From: Streptomyces sp. NBC_01717 | GTDB lineage: Bacteria > Actinomycetota > Actinomycetes > Streptomycetales > Streptomycetaceae | NCBI RefSeq assembly: GCF_036248255.1 | Contig: NZ_CP109178.1 | Span: forward strand, 2,108,001 to 2,172,000 | Length of the DNA stretch: 64,000 bases | Reading direction: 5' to 3' | Shown: in pieces, positions 26,266 to 34,195 of the stretch | Numbering within the stretch: position 1 is the first letter of the stretch | How the letters are laid out: every line of letters starts with the position of its first letter | Notes under the pieces: model-generated | The model's database searches: none | Told to the model about the DNA's origin: nothing | The model's input: only the letters and a program-made list of their open reading frames with translations | Position numbers and translations under genes: made by a program

Positions 26266-26295
26266 ATCATCCCGTTCGGGCTCGGGCCCGGTCAA
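26266..26295 (-). promoter_or_regulatory. Promoter of the sulfonate operon
   Basis: Minus-strand -35 TTGACC (26290-26295), 18-bp spacer, -10-like GATGAT (26266-26271). The -35 is a full match to the streptomycete TTGAC core, the -10 is weak. Predicted transcription start coincides with the leader ORF ATG at 26259. Confidence 0.45.
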
Positions 26296-26337
26296 CAATG
26301 CAACTTCCTGAATTAAGTCGAATACCGTGCCGCTCCG

Positions 26338-27591
26338 TCAGGACACCGCGGGCAGCGCGGGCCAAGGGCCGAGCGGGTCCATGTACAGGGCCCCGAGCGC
26401 CACCGCGCCGCCCGCGGTGGCCAGTACGGAGCCGGTGAAGCTGCTCGGCACGACCGCGCGCTCCGGGTCGTCGCAGACCCAGGAGCGTTCCGCGACCTGC
26501 TCGCGGAGGTCGGCCAGACACTCCGGGATGCGGCCCGCTCCGGGTTCGACCACGACGAGTACCGCGGGGTCGAACATGTCCAGGAGCAGAGCCGCGGCCC
26601 GGCCCACCAGTCCGGCCCGGCGCCGGAACAGCGCCACCGCCCGGGCTTCGCCGGCCAGGGCCTGGTCCAGCAGCTCCTTGAACGAGGCGACCAGCAGCCC
26701 CTGTTCGGCCGCGCGCCGCACCATGGCCCGCTCCGACACCTCGGACTGAAGACAGCCGGACCGCCCGCACGAACACGGTTCGGCGCCACCGGATCCGCCT
26801 GCTCCGAGCGGGAGATGGGCGATGCTGCCCGCTCCGGAGCGCGGCCCCCGGTGCATGGCGCCCTCGGTGGCGAAAGCAGCGTCCACGACCGCGCCGATGA
26901 ACAGCAGCACCATGCTGGCCCGGGTCGACGCCTCGCCGAACATCTGCTCGGCCCGCGCCAACGCCCGGGAGTGGCTGTCCACATGGACCGGCAGCCCGGT
27001 CGCGGCGGAGAGGACGTCCCGTACCGGCACATCGCGCCAGCCGAGCAGTGGATGTTCCACGATCATCCCGGCGACGGGGTCGACCCGGTGCCCGGTGGCG
27101 ACGCCGAGGGCCAGCACGGTCCGCCCCGCAGCGCGCGCGGACACCAGGCGGGGCAGGCGCTCGGCGAGGCCTGCGAGCAGCCGGTGCGGGTCCGTGGTGC
27201 GGTGCGGCTGCCGGTCCTCGGCGACGATCCGGCCCCGCAGATCCATCAGGGACACGGTCGAGTGCGCCACGGCGATGTGCGCTCCGGCCACCAGGTAGCG
27301 GCCGGTGTCGATCTCCACGGGGATGTGCGGCCGCCCGAGCCCCCGGGGGCCTGCGGTCTCCGCGCTCTCCCGGACCAGTCCGCGGGCGAGCAGCTGGCCG
27401 ACGTGACCGGTCACGGAGGCGGGCGAAAGGCCCGTCAGCCGGGCGACGGTGGACCTGGCGACCGGACCGTGGTCGAGGATCGCGCTCAGCACGGAGCCGG
27501 TGCCCGTGACGCGGCGGGCCGGGCCGGCGGCGGGTATGTCGGAACGGAGCAGGGGGGTGGCTCGGCGGGTGGCCGCAGACAGACTCTTCAC
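26338..27591 (-). CDS. ROK-family transcriptional regulator, probably not a kinase
   Basis: 417 residues from GTG 27591 (GGAAG eight bases upstream). N-terminal winged helix (about 30-95: GSVLSAILDHGPVARSTVARLTGLSPASVTGHVGQLL). The ROK domain follows: ALGVATGHRVDP, and zinc motif CSCGRSGCLQS, the four-ligand ROK signature with its Cys triad intact. The segment that carries the catalytic Asn-Asp in sugar kinases reads HVDSHSRALARAE here, and the usual ExGH reads SIAH, so phosphotransfer is unlikely. It sits 43 bp beyond the sulfur operon promoter region on the same strand and may control it, perhaps sensing a sulfur metabolite. Confidence 0.88.
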   Translation of the reverse strand: MKSLSAATRRATPLLRSDIPAAGPARRVTGTGSVLSAILDHGPVARSTVARLTGLSPASVTGHVGQLLARGLVRESAETAGPRGLGRPHIPVEIDTGRYLVAGAHIAVAHSTVSLMDLRGRIVAEDRQPHRTTDPHRLLAGLAERLPRLVSARAAGRTVLALGVATGHRVDPVAGMIVEHPLLGWRDVPVRDVLSAATGLPVHVDSHSRALARAEQMFGEASTRASMVLLFIGAVVDAAFATEGAMHRGPRSGAGSIAHLPLGAGGSGGAEPCSCGRSGCLQSEVSERAMVRRAAEQGLLVASFKELLDQALAGEARAVALFRRRAGLVGRAAALLLDMFDPAVLVVVEPGAGRIPECLADLREQVAERSWVCDDPERAVVPSSFTGSVLATAGGAVALGALYMDPLGPWPALPAVS

Positions 27592-27959
27592 AGTGTCTTC
27601 CAGGTCCTCGGTGGCAGCGGGTGACGCGGTGCGCGCTCATCGGGGAAGGAGCGCGTGGCAGACCGCTGCTGCCGTGCGTGGCACGGTGCGCGGGCTCTGC
27701 TTCTCCCGTGGAGAGGAACACCCTGCGAAGATCCGGTGGGCTGCACCCGAGGGTTCGCCTGTGGCCGGTCGCGCGGGCGCCGTACTCTCAGGCCTGGTGA
27801 CACGCGGCGGAGCACACACGCTTGAGGTCGACATGACCTCGAGTCGTCAGGTGCGCGGATCGCTGCATGGCGGGCAACGTAGCCGGAATGACGTAACCCG
27901 GTCAAACCACTGCCCGCATCATGGACAACCATGCGTGGCGAACTGTGCGTTCGGAAGCC
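27592..27959. other. Intergenic region with candidate operator 27824-27840
   Basis: 368 bp without a convincing gene, between the ROK start and the stop of the ArsR-SRPBCC gene. It holds the ROK ribosome site and a 6-5-6 palindrome GAGGTC-GACAT-GACCTC (27824-27840), which could be a ROK operator. The open frames here are antisense or compositionally atypical. No clear terminator for the ArsR-SRPBCC gene is visible. Confidence 0.4.
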
Positions 27960-28805
27960 TTACGCGGACACGTCCCGGCCCTGGTCGGAGACGAACCTGC
28001 CGCCCTCCAGCAGGGTCTTGAGCGTCGAGAGGATCATGATCCAGCCGCCGCTGACACCCTCCAGCATCTTGCTGTCCGGACTGTCGAAGCCATCGTGCGT
28101 AATGGTCAGCTTGACGCCCATCGCGGCCTCCTCGGCGGGCTCGATGTCGAACGTGACCTTCGACCGCTCCTTGACCGCCTCGGCCCACTCCTCGTCCGAC
28201 ATGAGACCGAACATCTCGCGGTGCATGGGCTGCAGGGTGTGCCAGGTGTACGAGAGTCGCTTGCCGGGTTCCGCCTCCAGGACCCGCTGGCCGACCTCCT
28301 CGAACTCGCCGTCGGGGTCCATCTTCCAGCGGACCGGCGCGCCGACCTCCCAGGTCGACTCGGGGCCGTAACCGCCCATGTAGATCTTGATGAACTCGGG
28401 GTCGATCAGCGCCTGGTAGAGCTTCTCCGCCGTGGTCTGGATGTACGTGACGTAGACGAACTCGGGCTTGTCCATGACCGGACTTCCTTCCAGCGTGCGT
28501 TTGAGATGGGACAGGGCGGTCATACGGCCGCGCCCGTACCGGCCTATCCAGCGGTCGGCGACTTCCTGGACGGGCACGGGGTTGAGGTGGTGGAGCTTCT
28601 CGCGACCCCTGCGGACGGTGGTGACCAGCAGGGCGGACTCCAGGACCGCCAGATGTTTGCTCACCGCCTGCCGGCTCATGGCAAGCCCTTCACTCAGCTC
28701 GCGCAGAGTCTGCCCGCCGCGCGCGTTGAGCCGGTCGAGGAGCTGCCGACGGCTCGGATCGGCCAGTGCCTTGAATATCGCGTCCATCGCCGCCGCGGTC
28801 GCCAT
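27960..28805 (-). CDS. ArsR-type repressor fused to SRPBCC (AHSA1-like) domain
   Basis: 281 residues. Residues 5-95 form an ArsR winged helix: FKALADPSRRQLLDRL and LSEGLAMSRQAVSKHLAVLESALLVTTVRRGREKLHHL, without ArsR metal-site cysteines. Residues 111-281 are an AHSA1/SRPBCC ligand-binding domain: QALIDPEFIKIYMGGYGPESTWEVG and LSYTWHT near the middle, GGWIMILSTLKTLLEGG at the end. The two parts are usually separate adjacent genes; here they share one frame. A strong internal ribosome site precedes Met111 (28475), so the SRPBCC domain may also be made alone. A palindrome in the promoter implies autoregulation. The ligand is unknown. Confidence 0.9.
   Translation of the reverse strand: MATAAAMDAIFKALADPSRRQLLDRLNARGGQTLRELSEGLAMSRQAVSKHLAVLESALLVTTVRRGREKLHHLNPVPVQEVADRWIGRYGRGRMTALSHLKRTLEGSPVMDKPEFVYVTYIQTTAEKLYQALIDPEFIKIYMGGYGPESTWEVGAPVRWKMDPDGEFEEVGQRVLEAEPGKRLSYTWHTLQPMHREMFGLMSDEEWAEAVKERSKVTFDIEPAEEAAMGVKLTITHDGFDSPDSKMLEGVSGGWIMILSTLKTLLEGGRFVSDQGRDVSA
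28473..28491 (-). promoter_or_regulatory. Internal ribosome site and start codon inside the ArsR-SRPBCC gene
   Basis: The minus strand reads GGAAGGAAGT (28482-28491), six bases, then ATG (28473-28475), in frame, exactly at the junction between the repressor and SRPBCC domains (TLEGSPV-MDKPEF). This looks like the start of a formerly separate gene retained inside the fusion. Confidence 0.6.
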
Positions 28806-28834
28806 CGCCTCTCCGCTCTCCGGTCGCCGCCGCC

Positions 28835-28864
28835 ACTATAGGCAACCTTTTGGTTGCCTGTCGA
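28835..28864 (-). promoter_or_regulatory. ArsR-SRPBCC promoter with operator in the spacer
   Basis: Minus-strand -10 TATAGT (28835-28840) and -35-like TCGACA (28859-28864) are 18 bp apart. The spacer is almost filled by a perfect inverted repeat AGGCAACC-TTTT-GGTTGCCT (28840-28859). Repressor bound there would block RNA polymerase. The site is 35-59 bp upstream of the ATG at 28805, so autoregulation by the encoded ArsR domain is likely. Confidence 0.65.
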
Positions 28865-28927
28865 GCGACGGGCGGACGACCGGACACCAGGGCGTCGGAA
28901 CGATTTCTGGAATTAACCTCTGATGCC

Positions 28928-28957
28928 TTGTCATGGGCGGTTCTACGCGCATAGCTT
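28928..28957 (+). promoter_or_regulatory. Promoter of the secreted nuclease gene
   Basis: -35 TTGTCA (28928-28933), 18-bp spacer, -10 TAGCTT (28952-28957). The predicted start near 28964 places the hairpin at 28961-28984 at the very 5' end of the message. Confidence 0.45.
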
Positions 28958-28960
28958 GTG

Positions 28961-28984
28961 GCCCCTCATCACACTCTGAGGGGC
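28961..28984 (+). promoter_or_regulatory. Hairpin that sequesters the nuclease ribosome site
   Basis: GCCCCTCA (28961-28968) pairs perfectly with TGAGGGGC (28977-28984) around an 8-nt loop. The GAGGGG of the right arm is the only Shine-Dalgarno candidate for the GTG at 28993, so folding would limit translation. Confidence 0.5.
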
Positions 28985-28992
28985 AGCTGACC

Positions 28993-31410
28993 GTGCACAT
29001 ATCCAGATCGCGTTCCGTCCTGCTGGCCGGTGCGGTCGCCGTGACCCTCTCGGCGACCGCTCTGCCTGCCGCCTTCGCGGCCCCGTCCTCGACCGCCGTG
29101 ATCTCCGAGGTGTACGGCGGCGGGGGCAACTCGGGTGCGACGCTCACCCGCGACTTCATCGAGCTGGCCAACGCCGGCTCCGCCGCATACGACCTGTCCG
29201 GCTTCAGCGTCCAGTACCTGCCGGGCTCGCCGTCCGCCGGTTCCCTGTGGCAGGTCTCCGCGCTGACCGGATCCGTCGCTCCCGGCGGCCGCTACCTGGT
29301 CGCCCAGGCCGCCGGCACCGGCGGCACGGTCGCTCTGCCGACCCCGGACGTCACCGGCACCGTCGCGATGTCCGCCACCAGCGGCACCGTCGCCCTCGTC
29401 TCCGGCACCACCCCGCTCACCTGCAAGACCGCGGCCGACTGCGCAGCGGACACCCGCATCGTGGACCTCGTCGGCTACGGCTCCGCGGTCGTACGCGAGG
29501 GCAACGGGCCGGTGACCGGTACCTCCGCCACCGCCTCCGTGGCGCGCGCCGCATCGCTCGCCGACACCGACGACAATGCGGCCGACCTGTCCGCGGGGGC
29601 CCCGACACCGTTCAACACGGCCGGTGAGACCTCCGGCGGTTCGGGACCGGGCGACCCGGGCAACCCGACCGAGCCCGGCACCGTGCGGGTGCACGACATC
29701 CAGGGCACCACCCGCGTCTCGCCGCTGAACGGCCAGTCGGTGACCGGCGTCCCCGGCATCGTCACCGGTGTGCGGACCAGCGGTTCGCGCGGCTTCTGGA
29801 TCCAGGACGCCACGCCGGACGCGGACCCCCGTACGGGCGAAGGGGTCTTCGTCTTCACCGGCTCCGCCGCACCGGCCGTCGCCGTGGGCGACTCGGTACT
29901 GGTCAGCGGCAAGGTGGACGAGTACTACCCGTCGACCACCACCCAGTCGATCACCGAGATCACCGCCCCCAGGGTCACGGTCCTGTCGTCGGGCAACGCG
30001 CTGCCCGCACCGGTCGTGCTCAACGCCGCATCGGTACCGGCCGCATACGTCCCCTCGGCGGACGGCGGATCGATCGACGCGCTGGCCCTCGACCCGGCGA
30101 CGTACGCCCTCGACCTCTACGAGTCGCTCGAAGGCACCCGCGTCGAGATCGCCGACACCCGGGTCACGGGCGCGACGACCGCGTACCACGAGGTCTGGGT
30201 GACCATCAAGCCGAAGGAGAACCCGACCCGGCGCGGCGGCACGCTGTACGCCTCGTACACCGACCAGAACACCGGCCGCATCAAGGTGATGTCGCTCGAC
30301 ACCACCCGCCCGGTCCCCGTCGCGAACGTGGGCGACGTGCTGTCCGGCACCACCACCGGTGTCCTGGACTACGACTCCTTCGGCGGCTACAACCTCCAGG
30401 CCACCGAGCTCGGCACGCTCACCGACCACCACCTGCGGCGCGAGGTCACCCGGAAGCAGAAGGGCAAGGAGCTCGCGGTCGCCACGTACAACGTGGAGAA
30501 CCTGGACGCGCTCGACGAGCAGGGCAAGTTCGACACCCTCGCCGCCGGTGTCGCGGTCAACCTCTCCTCGCCCGACATCGTGTCGCTGGAGGAGATCCAG
30601 GACGACAACGGTGCGGTGAACGACGGCACGGTCGGCTCCGACGCAACGCTCAAGCGGTTCACCGACGCGATCGTGGCGGCGGGCGGCCCCCGGTACGCGT
30701 GGCGCTACATCGCCCCCGAGAACGGCAAGGACGGCGGCGAGCCCGGCGGCAACATCCGTAACGTCTTCCTCTTCAACCCCGAGCGGGTCGACTTCGTGGA
30801 CCGCCCGGGCGGCGACGCGACCACTGCGGTGACGGCGGTCAGGACGAAGAAGGGCGTCACCCTGTCGGCCTCGCCCGGCCGGATCGCCCCGACCAGCGAC
30901 GCCTGGGACGACAGCCGCAAGCCGCTGGTCGGCGAGTTCCGCTTCCATGGGAAGCCGGTCTTCGTCATCGGCAACCACTTCGCCTCCAAGGGCGGCGACC
31001 AGCCCCTGCACGGCCGCAACCAGGAGCCGACGCGCAGCTCGGAGACGAAGCGGGTGAAGCAGGCGACGGAGGTCAACACCTTCGTCAAGTCGCTGCTGGC
31101 GGCGGACAAGTCGGCGCGGGTCATCACGCTCGGCGACCTCAACGACTTCGCGTTCTCGCCCACGATGGCCGCGCTGACCGGCGGCAAGGCGCTCAAGCCG
31201 CTGATCACGACACTGCCGAGGAGCGAGCAGTACAGCTACGTGTACGAGGGAAACTCGCAGACACTCGACCACATCCTGGTCAGCCCCGGTGTCCGCCGCT
31301 TCGACTACGACGTGGTGCACATCAATGCGGAGTTCGCCGACCAGGCGAGCGACCACGACCCGCAGATCGTGCGCGTGGACGTGAACGCTCCGGACCACGG
31401 TCACCACTGA
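28993..31410 (+). CDS. Secreted ExeM/NucH-type endonuclease with lamin-tail domain
   Basis: 805 residues from GTG 28993. A Sec signal peptide (about 1-33, cleavage near AFA-AP) precedes a lamin-tail domain (about 35-150, ISEVYGGGGNSGATLTRDFIELAN), an OB-fold-like region (about 235-480, VHDIQGTTRVSPLNGQSVTGVPGIVTGV) and an endonuclease/exonuclease/phosphatase domain (about 493-800). The active-site pieces are ATYNVENLD (Asn500), SLEEIQD, GNHFASKGGDQ, TLGDLNDFA and SDHDPQI. ExeM/NucH enzymes digest extracellular DNA for phosphorus supply; I find no clear PHO box. No sorting signal at the C-terminus, so it is probably released. Confidence 0.92.
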   Translation: MHISRSRSVLLAGAVAVTLSATALPAAFAAPSSTAVISEVYGGGGNSGATLTRDFIELANAGSAAYDLSGFSVQYLPGSPSAGSLWQVSALTGSVAPGGRYLVAQAAGTGGTVALPTPDVTGTVAMSATSGTVALVSGTTPLTCKTAADCAADTRIVDLVGYGSAVVREGNGPVTGTSATASVARAASLADTDDNAADLSAGAPTPFNTAGETSGGSGPGDPGNPTEPGTVRVHDIQGTTRVSPLNGQSVTGVPGIVTGVRTSGSRGFWIQDATPDADPRTGEGVFVFTGSAAPAVAVGDSVLVSGKVDEYYPSTTTQSITEITAPRVTVLSSGNALPAPVVLNAASVPAAYVPSADGGSIDALALDPATYALDLYESLEGTRVEIADTRVTGATTAYHEVWVTIKPKENPTRRGGTLYASYTDQNTGRIKVMSLDTTRPVPVANVGDVLSGTTTGVLDYDSFGGYNLQATELGTLTDHHLRREVTRKQKGKELAVATYNVENLDALDEQGKFDTLAAGVAVNLSSPDIVSLEEIQDDNGAVNDGTVGSDATLKRFTDAIVAAGGPRYAWRYIAPENGKDGGEPGGNIRNVFLFNPERVDFVDRPGGDATTAVTAVRTKKGVTLSASPGRIAPTSDAWDDSRKPLVGEFRFHGKPVFVIGNHFASKGGDQPLHGRNQEPTRSSETKRVKQATEVNTFVKSLLAADKSARVITLGDLNDFAFSPTMAALTGGKALKPLITTLPRSEQYSYVYEGNSQTLDHILVSPGVRRFDYDVVHINAEFADQASDHDPQIVRVDVNAPDHGHH

Positions 31411-31554
31411 CCTGACCGGGCCGACCGGCCGGTATCGGGAGGCGTGCGGGCGTCAGGTGCTGTACGGCCCCGCGCAGCTCTCCCCCGGCTCGGCCGCAGC
31501 GTGCGAGGATCCGACGATGCGGTCGAGCCGGGAGCCGCGAAATCACCGGCCGGT

Positions 31555-32472
31555 TCAACACTTCGGGGCCAACCCGGGGGCCGTCGCGCCGTCCCCCGCC
31601 CGGCGCGGGCGTGGCAGCGCGGCGAGCCCCGGGGCGGTTTCGAGGGGGCGGTCGGTGAAGAAGCGGGCCACGAGATCCGCCACGTCGTCGGGGCGTTCGA
31701 GGACCACCCAGTGGTCGGACTCCGTGATGGTGAGGAACCGGCTCCCCTCGATGGTGGCGGCGAACTCCCGTTGCTGTGCCGGGGAGCTCACCGTGTCGTG
31801 CTCGCCGGCGAAGACCAGAGTGGGTACGCCGGCGAGGCCGCCGGAGAAGTCCGGCGGATCTCCCAGCACCCGGCACAGTGAGTCCGCGGCATGCGGGGAA
31901 TGGCACAGCGCGTGCAGGAGCGAGCGGCGCACATAGCGCAGCGCCAGCTCCCTGCGGTGGACCGTGCGCTCCGGGTCGAGGCACATCAGCCCCTCGGCGG
32001 CGAGGGTCGCGGCGCCCTCGAGGTCACCGGCCTTCAGCCGGTCCTCGACCCGTCGCCAGTGGGCGCGTTGGCTGTCGTCGATGTGGGACGGCACGCCGCC
32101 GAGGATCAGCCGGGCGATGCGGCCCGGGTTGCGCTGAGCGCACTGCAGGGCGATCGAGGTGCCGTAGGAGTACCCGAAGAGATTGACCTTCTCCACACCC
32201 AGGTCGTCGATGATCCGGGTGAGGGCGGAGCGCATGATCCCGGCACTGGGGACGGCCGGGAGGGCGTCCGCCCCGCCCATGCCGGGCAGGTCGGCGGTCA
32301 CGACGTCGGCGACTGCCCCCACATGATTGTCCATCTGGGGCCAGCCGAACATTCCCTGGAGTGCGCCGCCGAGGATGACGACCGGTTCGGTGTGTGGTGC
32401 GGGCTGCTGCAGGAGCCGGTAGCCGTACCGCAGTCCGTACGCCGACAGCGTCCGGACAGTCTCCTCGGGCAT
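31555..32472 (-). CDS. Alpha/beta-fold hydrolase in ketosynthase/ACP set
   Basis: 305 residues. The strand-loop VVILGGALQGMFGW supplies the oxyanion region, GYSYGTS the Ser nucleophile near residue 101, VFAGEHDTVS the acid and SDHWVV the catalytic His. No signal peptide; there is a Pro/Arg-rich C-terminal tail. It starts 21 bp after the ketosynthase stop on the same strand, so it may act as an off-loading thioesterase or cyclase for the carrier-bound product. Size and motifs also fit generic esterases. Confidence 0.82.
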   Translation of the reverse strand: MPEETVRTLSAYGLRYGYRLLQQPAPHTEPVVILGGALQGMFGWPQMDNHVGAVADVVTADLPGMGGADALPAVPSAGIMRSALTRIIDDLGVEKVNLFGYSYGTSIALQCAQRNPGRIARLILGGVPSHIDDSQRAHWRRVEDRLKAGDLEGAATLAAEGLMCLDPERTVHRRELALRYVRRSLLHALCHSPHAADSLCRVLGDPPDFSGGLAGVPTLVFAGEHDTVSSPAQQREFAATIEGSRFLTITESDHWVVLERPDDVADLVARFFTDRPLETAPGLAALPRPRRAGDGATAPGLAPKC

Positions 32473-32493
32473 GCGGGGTCTTCCGTTTCTGCG

Positions 32494-33876
32494 TCAGGCC
32501 CTGGTGAGGACGAGTGCGGCGTTGTGGCCGCCGAAGCCGAGCGACGTCTTGACGGCGACGTCGAACACGCTCGGCCGGGCCTCCTTGCTGACCACGTCGA
32601 CGGGGATCGCCGGGTCGGGCGCGTCGAGATTGACCGTGGGCGGCACGAGTTGGCGCTGGAGCGCGAGCACGGTCAGTGCCGTTTCGATGCCGCCCGCGGC
32701 GCCGAGGGTGTGTCCGGTCATCGCCTTGGTCGAGGTGACGAGGGGATGGTCGCCGAGGACCCGGTGGAGCATCGTGCCCTCGATGAGGTCGTTGGCCACC
32801 GTCGAGGTGCCGTGGGCGTTGACATGACCGACGTCCGCGCCGTCGACCCCGGCGTCGGCGAGGGCGGTGCGCAGCGCCCGCTCGATGCCCAGCCCTTCGG
32901 GGTCGGGGGCGACCGCGGAGTACGCGTCGCTGGACGCCCCGTATCCGGCGATGCGGGCGCGGACCGTGGCCCCGCGGGCACGGGCGTGTTCCGGGCGCTC
33001 GAGCACCAGGAGGCCGGCGCCCTCGCCGACGACGAAGCCGTCGCGGTGGGTGTCGAACGGGCGGCAGGCCGTCTCGGGGTCGTCGCGGCGGGTGGAGACG
33101 GCCTTCAGCTGGCAGCCGCTGGCGATCAGCAGCCGGGAGCAGACCGATTCGGCGCCGCCCGCGATGACGATGTCGCAGGCGCCGGTGCGCAGCATCTGGT
33201 GGGCGGTGCCGATCGCGACGGTGCCGGAGGAGCAGGCGGTGGAGACGGCCTGGCTCGGGCCGCGGGCGCCGAGGTCCGTGGCGACGCTGCTGGCGGCGCC
33301 GTTGACGACGGTCAGCGGGGCGAGCTTCGGGGAGACGCGGCGCGCACCGCGCCCGGCGAGAGTGGCGTGCTGCTGGTCGTAGAAGGGCAGTCCGCCATGT
33401 GCGGAGCCGATGACGACAGCGACCCGTCCGCTGTCCCAGACCGAGGGATCGAGCCCGGCGTCGGCGACGGCCTCGCGGGCCGCGATGACGGCGAGCTGCG
33501 AGAAGCGGTCCATCAGCCGGTACGTGGCCACACCGAGCACGGCCTTCGTATCGAGCCCGGTGATCGTGTACATGAAGTCGCAGGGCAGGTCGGCGAGTTC
33601 GGGTCGCCGCAGGACGGAGGGCGCGGTGGCCGCCTCGGAGACGGTGCGCCACGTGGCGTCGGCGCCCACGCCGGCGGAGGTGACCAGACCGATTCCGGTG
33701 ACGGCGGCGCTGAACGGCTCCGGACGCTGCGGCGGGATCCGACGCACGGCGACCGGACGGGCCACCGGGTGCTCGCCGGCCGGCCGGGCCACCGAGGTCT
33801 CGTCGACCGGACGGGCCACCCGATTCCCGATGACCGGCCGGGCCACCAAGCTCTCGGTGGCCGGGCGCGTTGTCAC
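32494..33876 (-). CDS. Beta-ketoacyl-ACP synthase, stand-alone (FabF-like)
   Basis: 460 residues from GTG 33876, overlapping the ACP stop (GTGA). Thiolase-fold condensing enzyme; catalytic Cys215 (STACSSG), His355 (NAHGTSTVANDLIE) and His389 (AMTGHTLGAAGG) are all present, so it should condense acyl and malonyl units. The N-terminal about 55 residues precede the normal first strand (AAVTGIGLVTSAG) and contain four 9-residue repeats of VARPV type. No chain-length factor, ketoreductase or dehydratase is nearby. The product is unknown. Confidence 0.92.
   Translation of the reverse strand: MTTRPATESLVARPVIGNRVARPVDETSVARPAGEHPVARPVAVRRIPPQRPEPFSAAVTGIGLVTSAGVGADATWRTVSEAATAPSVLRRPELADLPCDFMYTITGLDTKAVLGVATYRLMDRFSQLAVIAAREAVADAGLDPSVWDSGRVAVVIGSAHGGLPFYDQQHATLAGRGARRVSPKLAPLTVVNGAASSVATDLGARGPSQAVSTACSSGTVAIGTAHQMLRTGACDIVIAGGAESVCSRLLIASGCQLKAVSTRRDDPETACRPFDTHRDGFVVGEGAGLLVLERPEHARARGATVRARIAGYGASSDAYSAVAPDPEGLGIERALRTALADAGVDGADVGHVNAHGTSTVANDLIEGTMLHRVLGDHPLVTSTKAMTGHTLGAAGGIETALTVLALQRQLVPPTVNLDAPDPAIPVDVVSKEARPSVFDVAVKTSLGFGGHNAALVLTRA
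33739..33846 (-). repeat. Four 27-bp tandem repeats in the ketosynthase N-terminus
   Basis: Four consecutive 27-bp units encode VARPVIGNR, VARPVDETS, VARPAGEHP and VARPVAVRR (residues 11-46). The common core, GACCGGNCGGGCCAC on the plus strand, is nearly invariant while the rest of each unit varies, so the copies are diverged but in register. Such a tail is absent from housekeeping FabF proteins; it is probably disordered. Confidence 0.85.
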
Positions 33877-34106
33877 GCGGCCACCTTGCCGTGGATCGTC
33901 TCGACCAGCCGGCCCCAGGTGTCCCGCGAGGTCAGCTGGACGTCGTCCAGATCGACCCCCATCCGGTCCTCGATCAGGAGCCGCAGCTCCTCCAGGGCCA
34001 GTGAGTCCAGGCGGAGCTGATGGAGCGGCACCTCGGGCGCGATCGCCAGGGGATCGGTGCCGAAGTTCGACACCAGCAAGTCGCTGATCTCTTCTGCTGT
34101 GCTCAT
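33873..34106 (-). CDS. Acyl carrier protein
   Basis: 77 residues, normal for a type II ACP. The phosphopantetheine site is Ser35 in LRLDSLALEELRLLIEDRMG, with the Asp-Ser-Leu core. ATG 34106 has GGAGGAG seven bases upstream. First gene of an apparent three-gene unit (ACP, ketosynthase, alpha/beta hydrolase). It differs from the fatty-acid AcpP pattern (usually GADSLDTVEL), so a specialised pathway is likely. Confidence 0.88.
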   Translation of the reverse strand: MSTAEEISDLLVSNFGTDPLAIAPEVPLHQLRLDSLALEELRLLIEDRMGVDLDDVQLTSRDTWGRLVETIHGKVAA

Positions 34107-34195
34107 GGGGCACTCCTCCGCTGTCGTACACGGTGACGCCTGCCGCGCGAGGTGCACGTGCCATCGGGGGACGCCGGCCGGTTCCGGGGGGACCC

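Noticed and set aside
28806..28992. PHO boxes for PhoP control of the secreted nuclease
   Set aside because: No tandem GTTCACC-like 11-mers are present.
31411..31554. Terminator between the nuclease and the alpha/beta hydrolase genes
   Set aside because: GGCCGACCGGCC-type short palindromes occur, but no stem longer than about 6 bp; nothing else seen in this gap.
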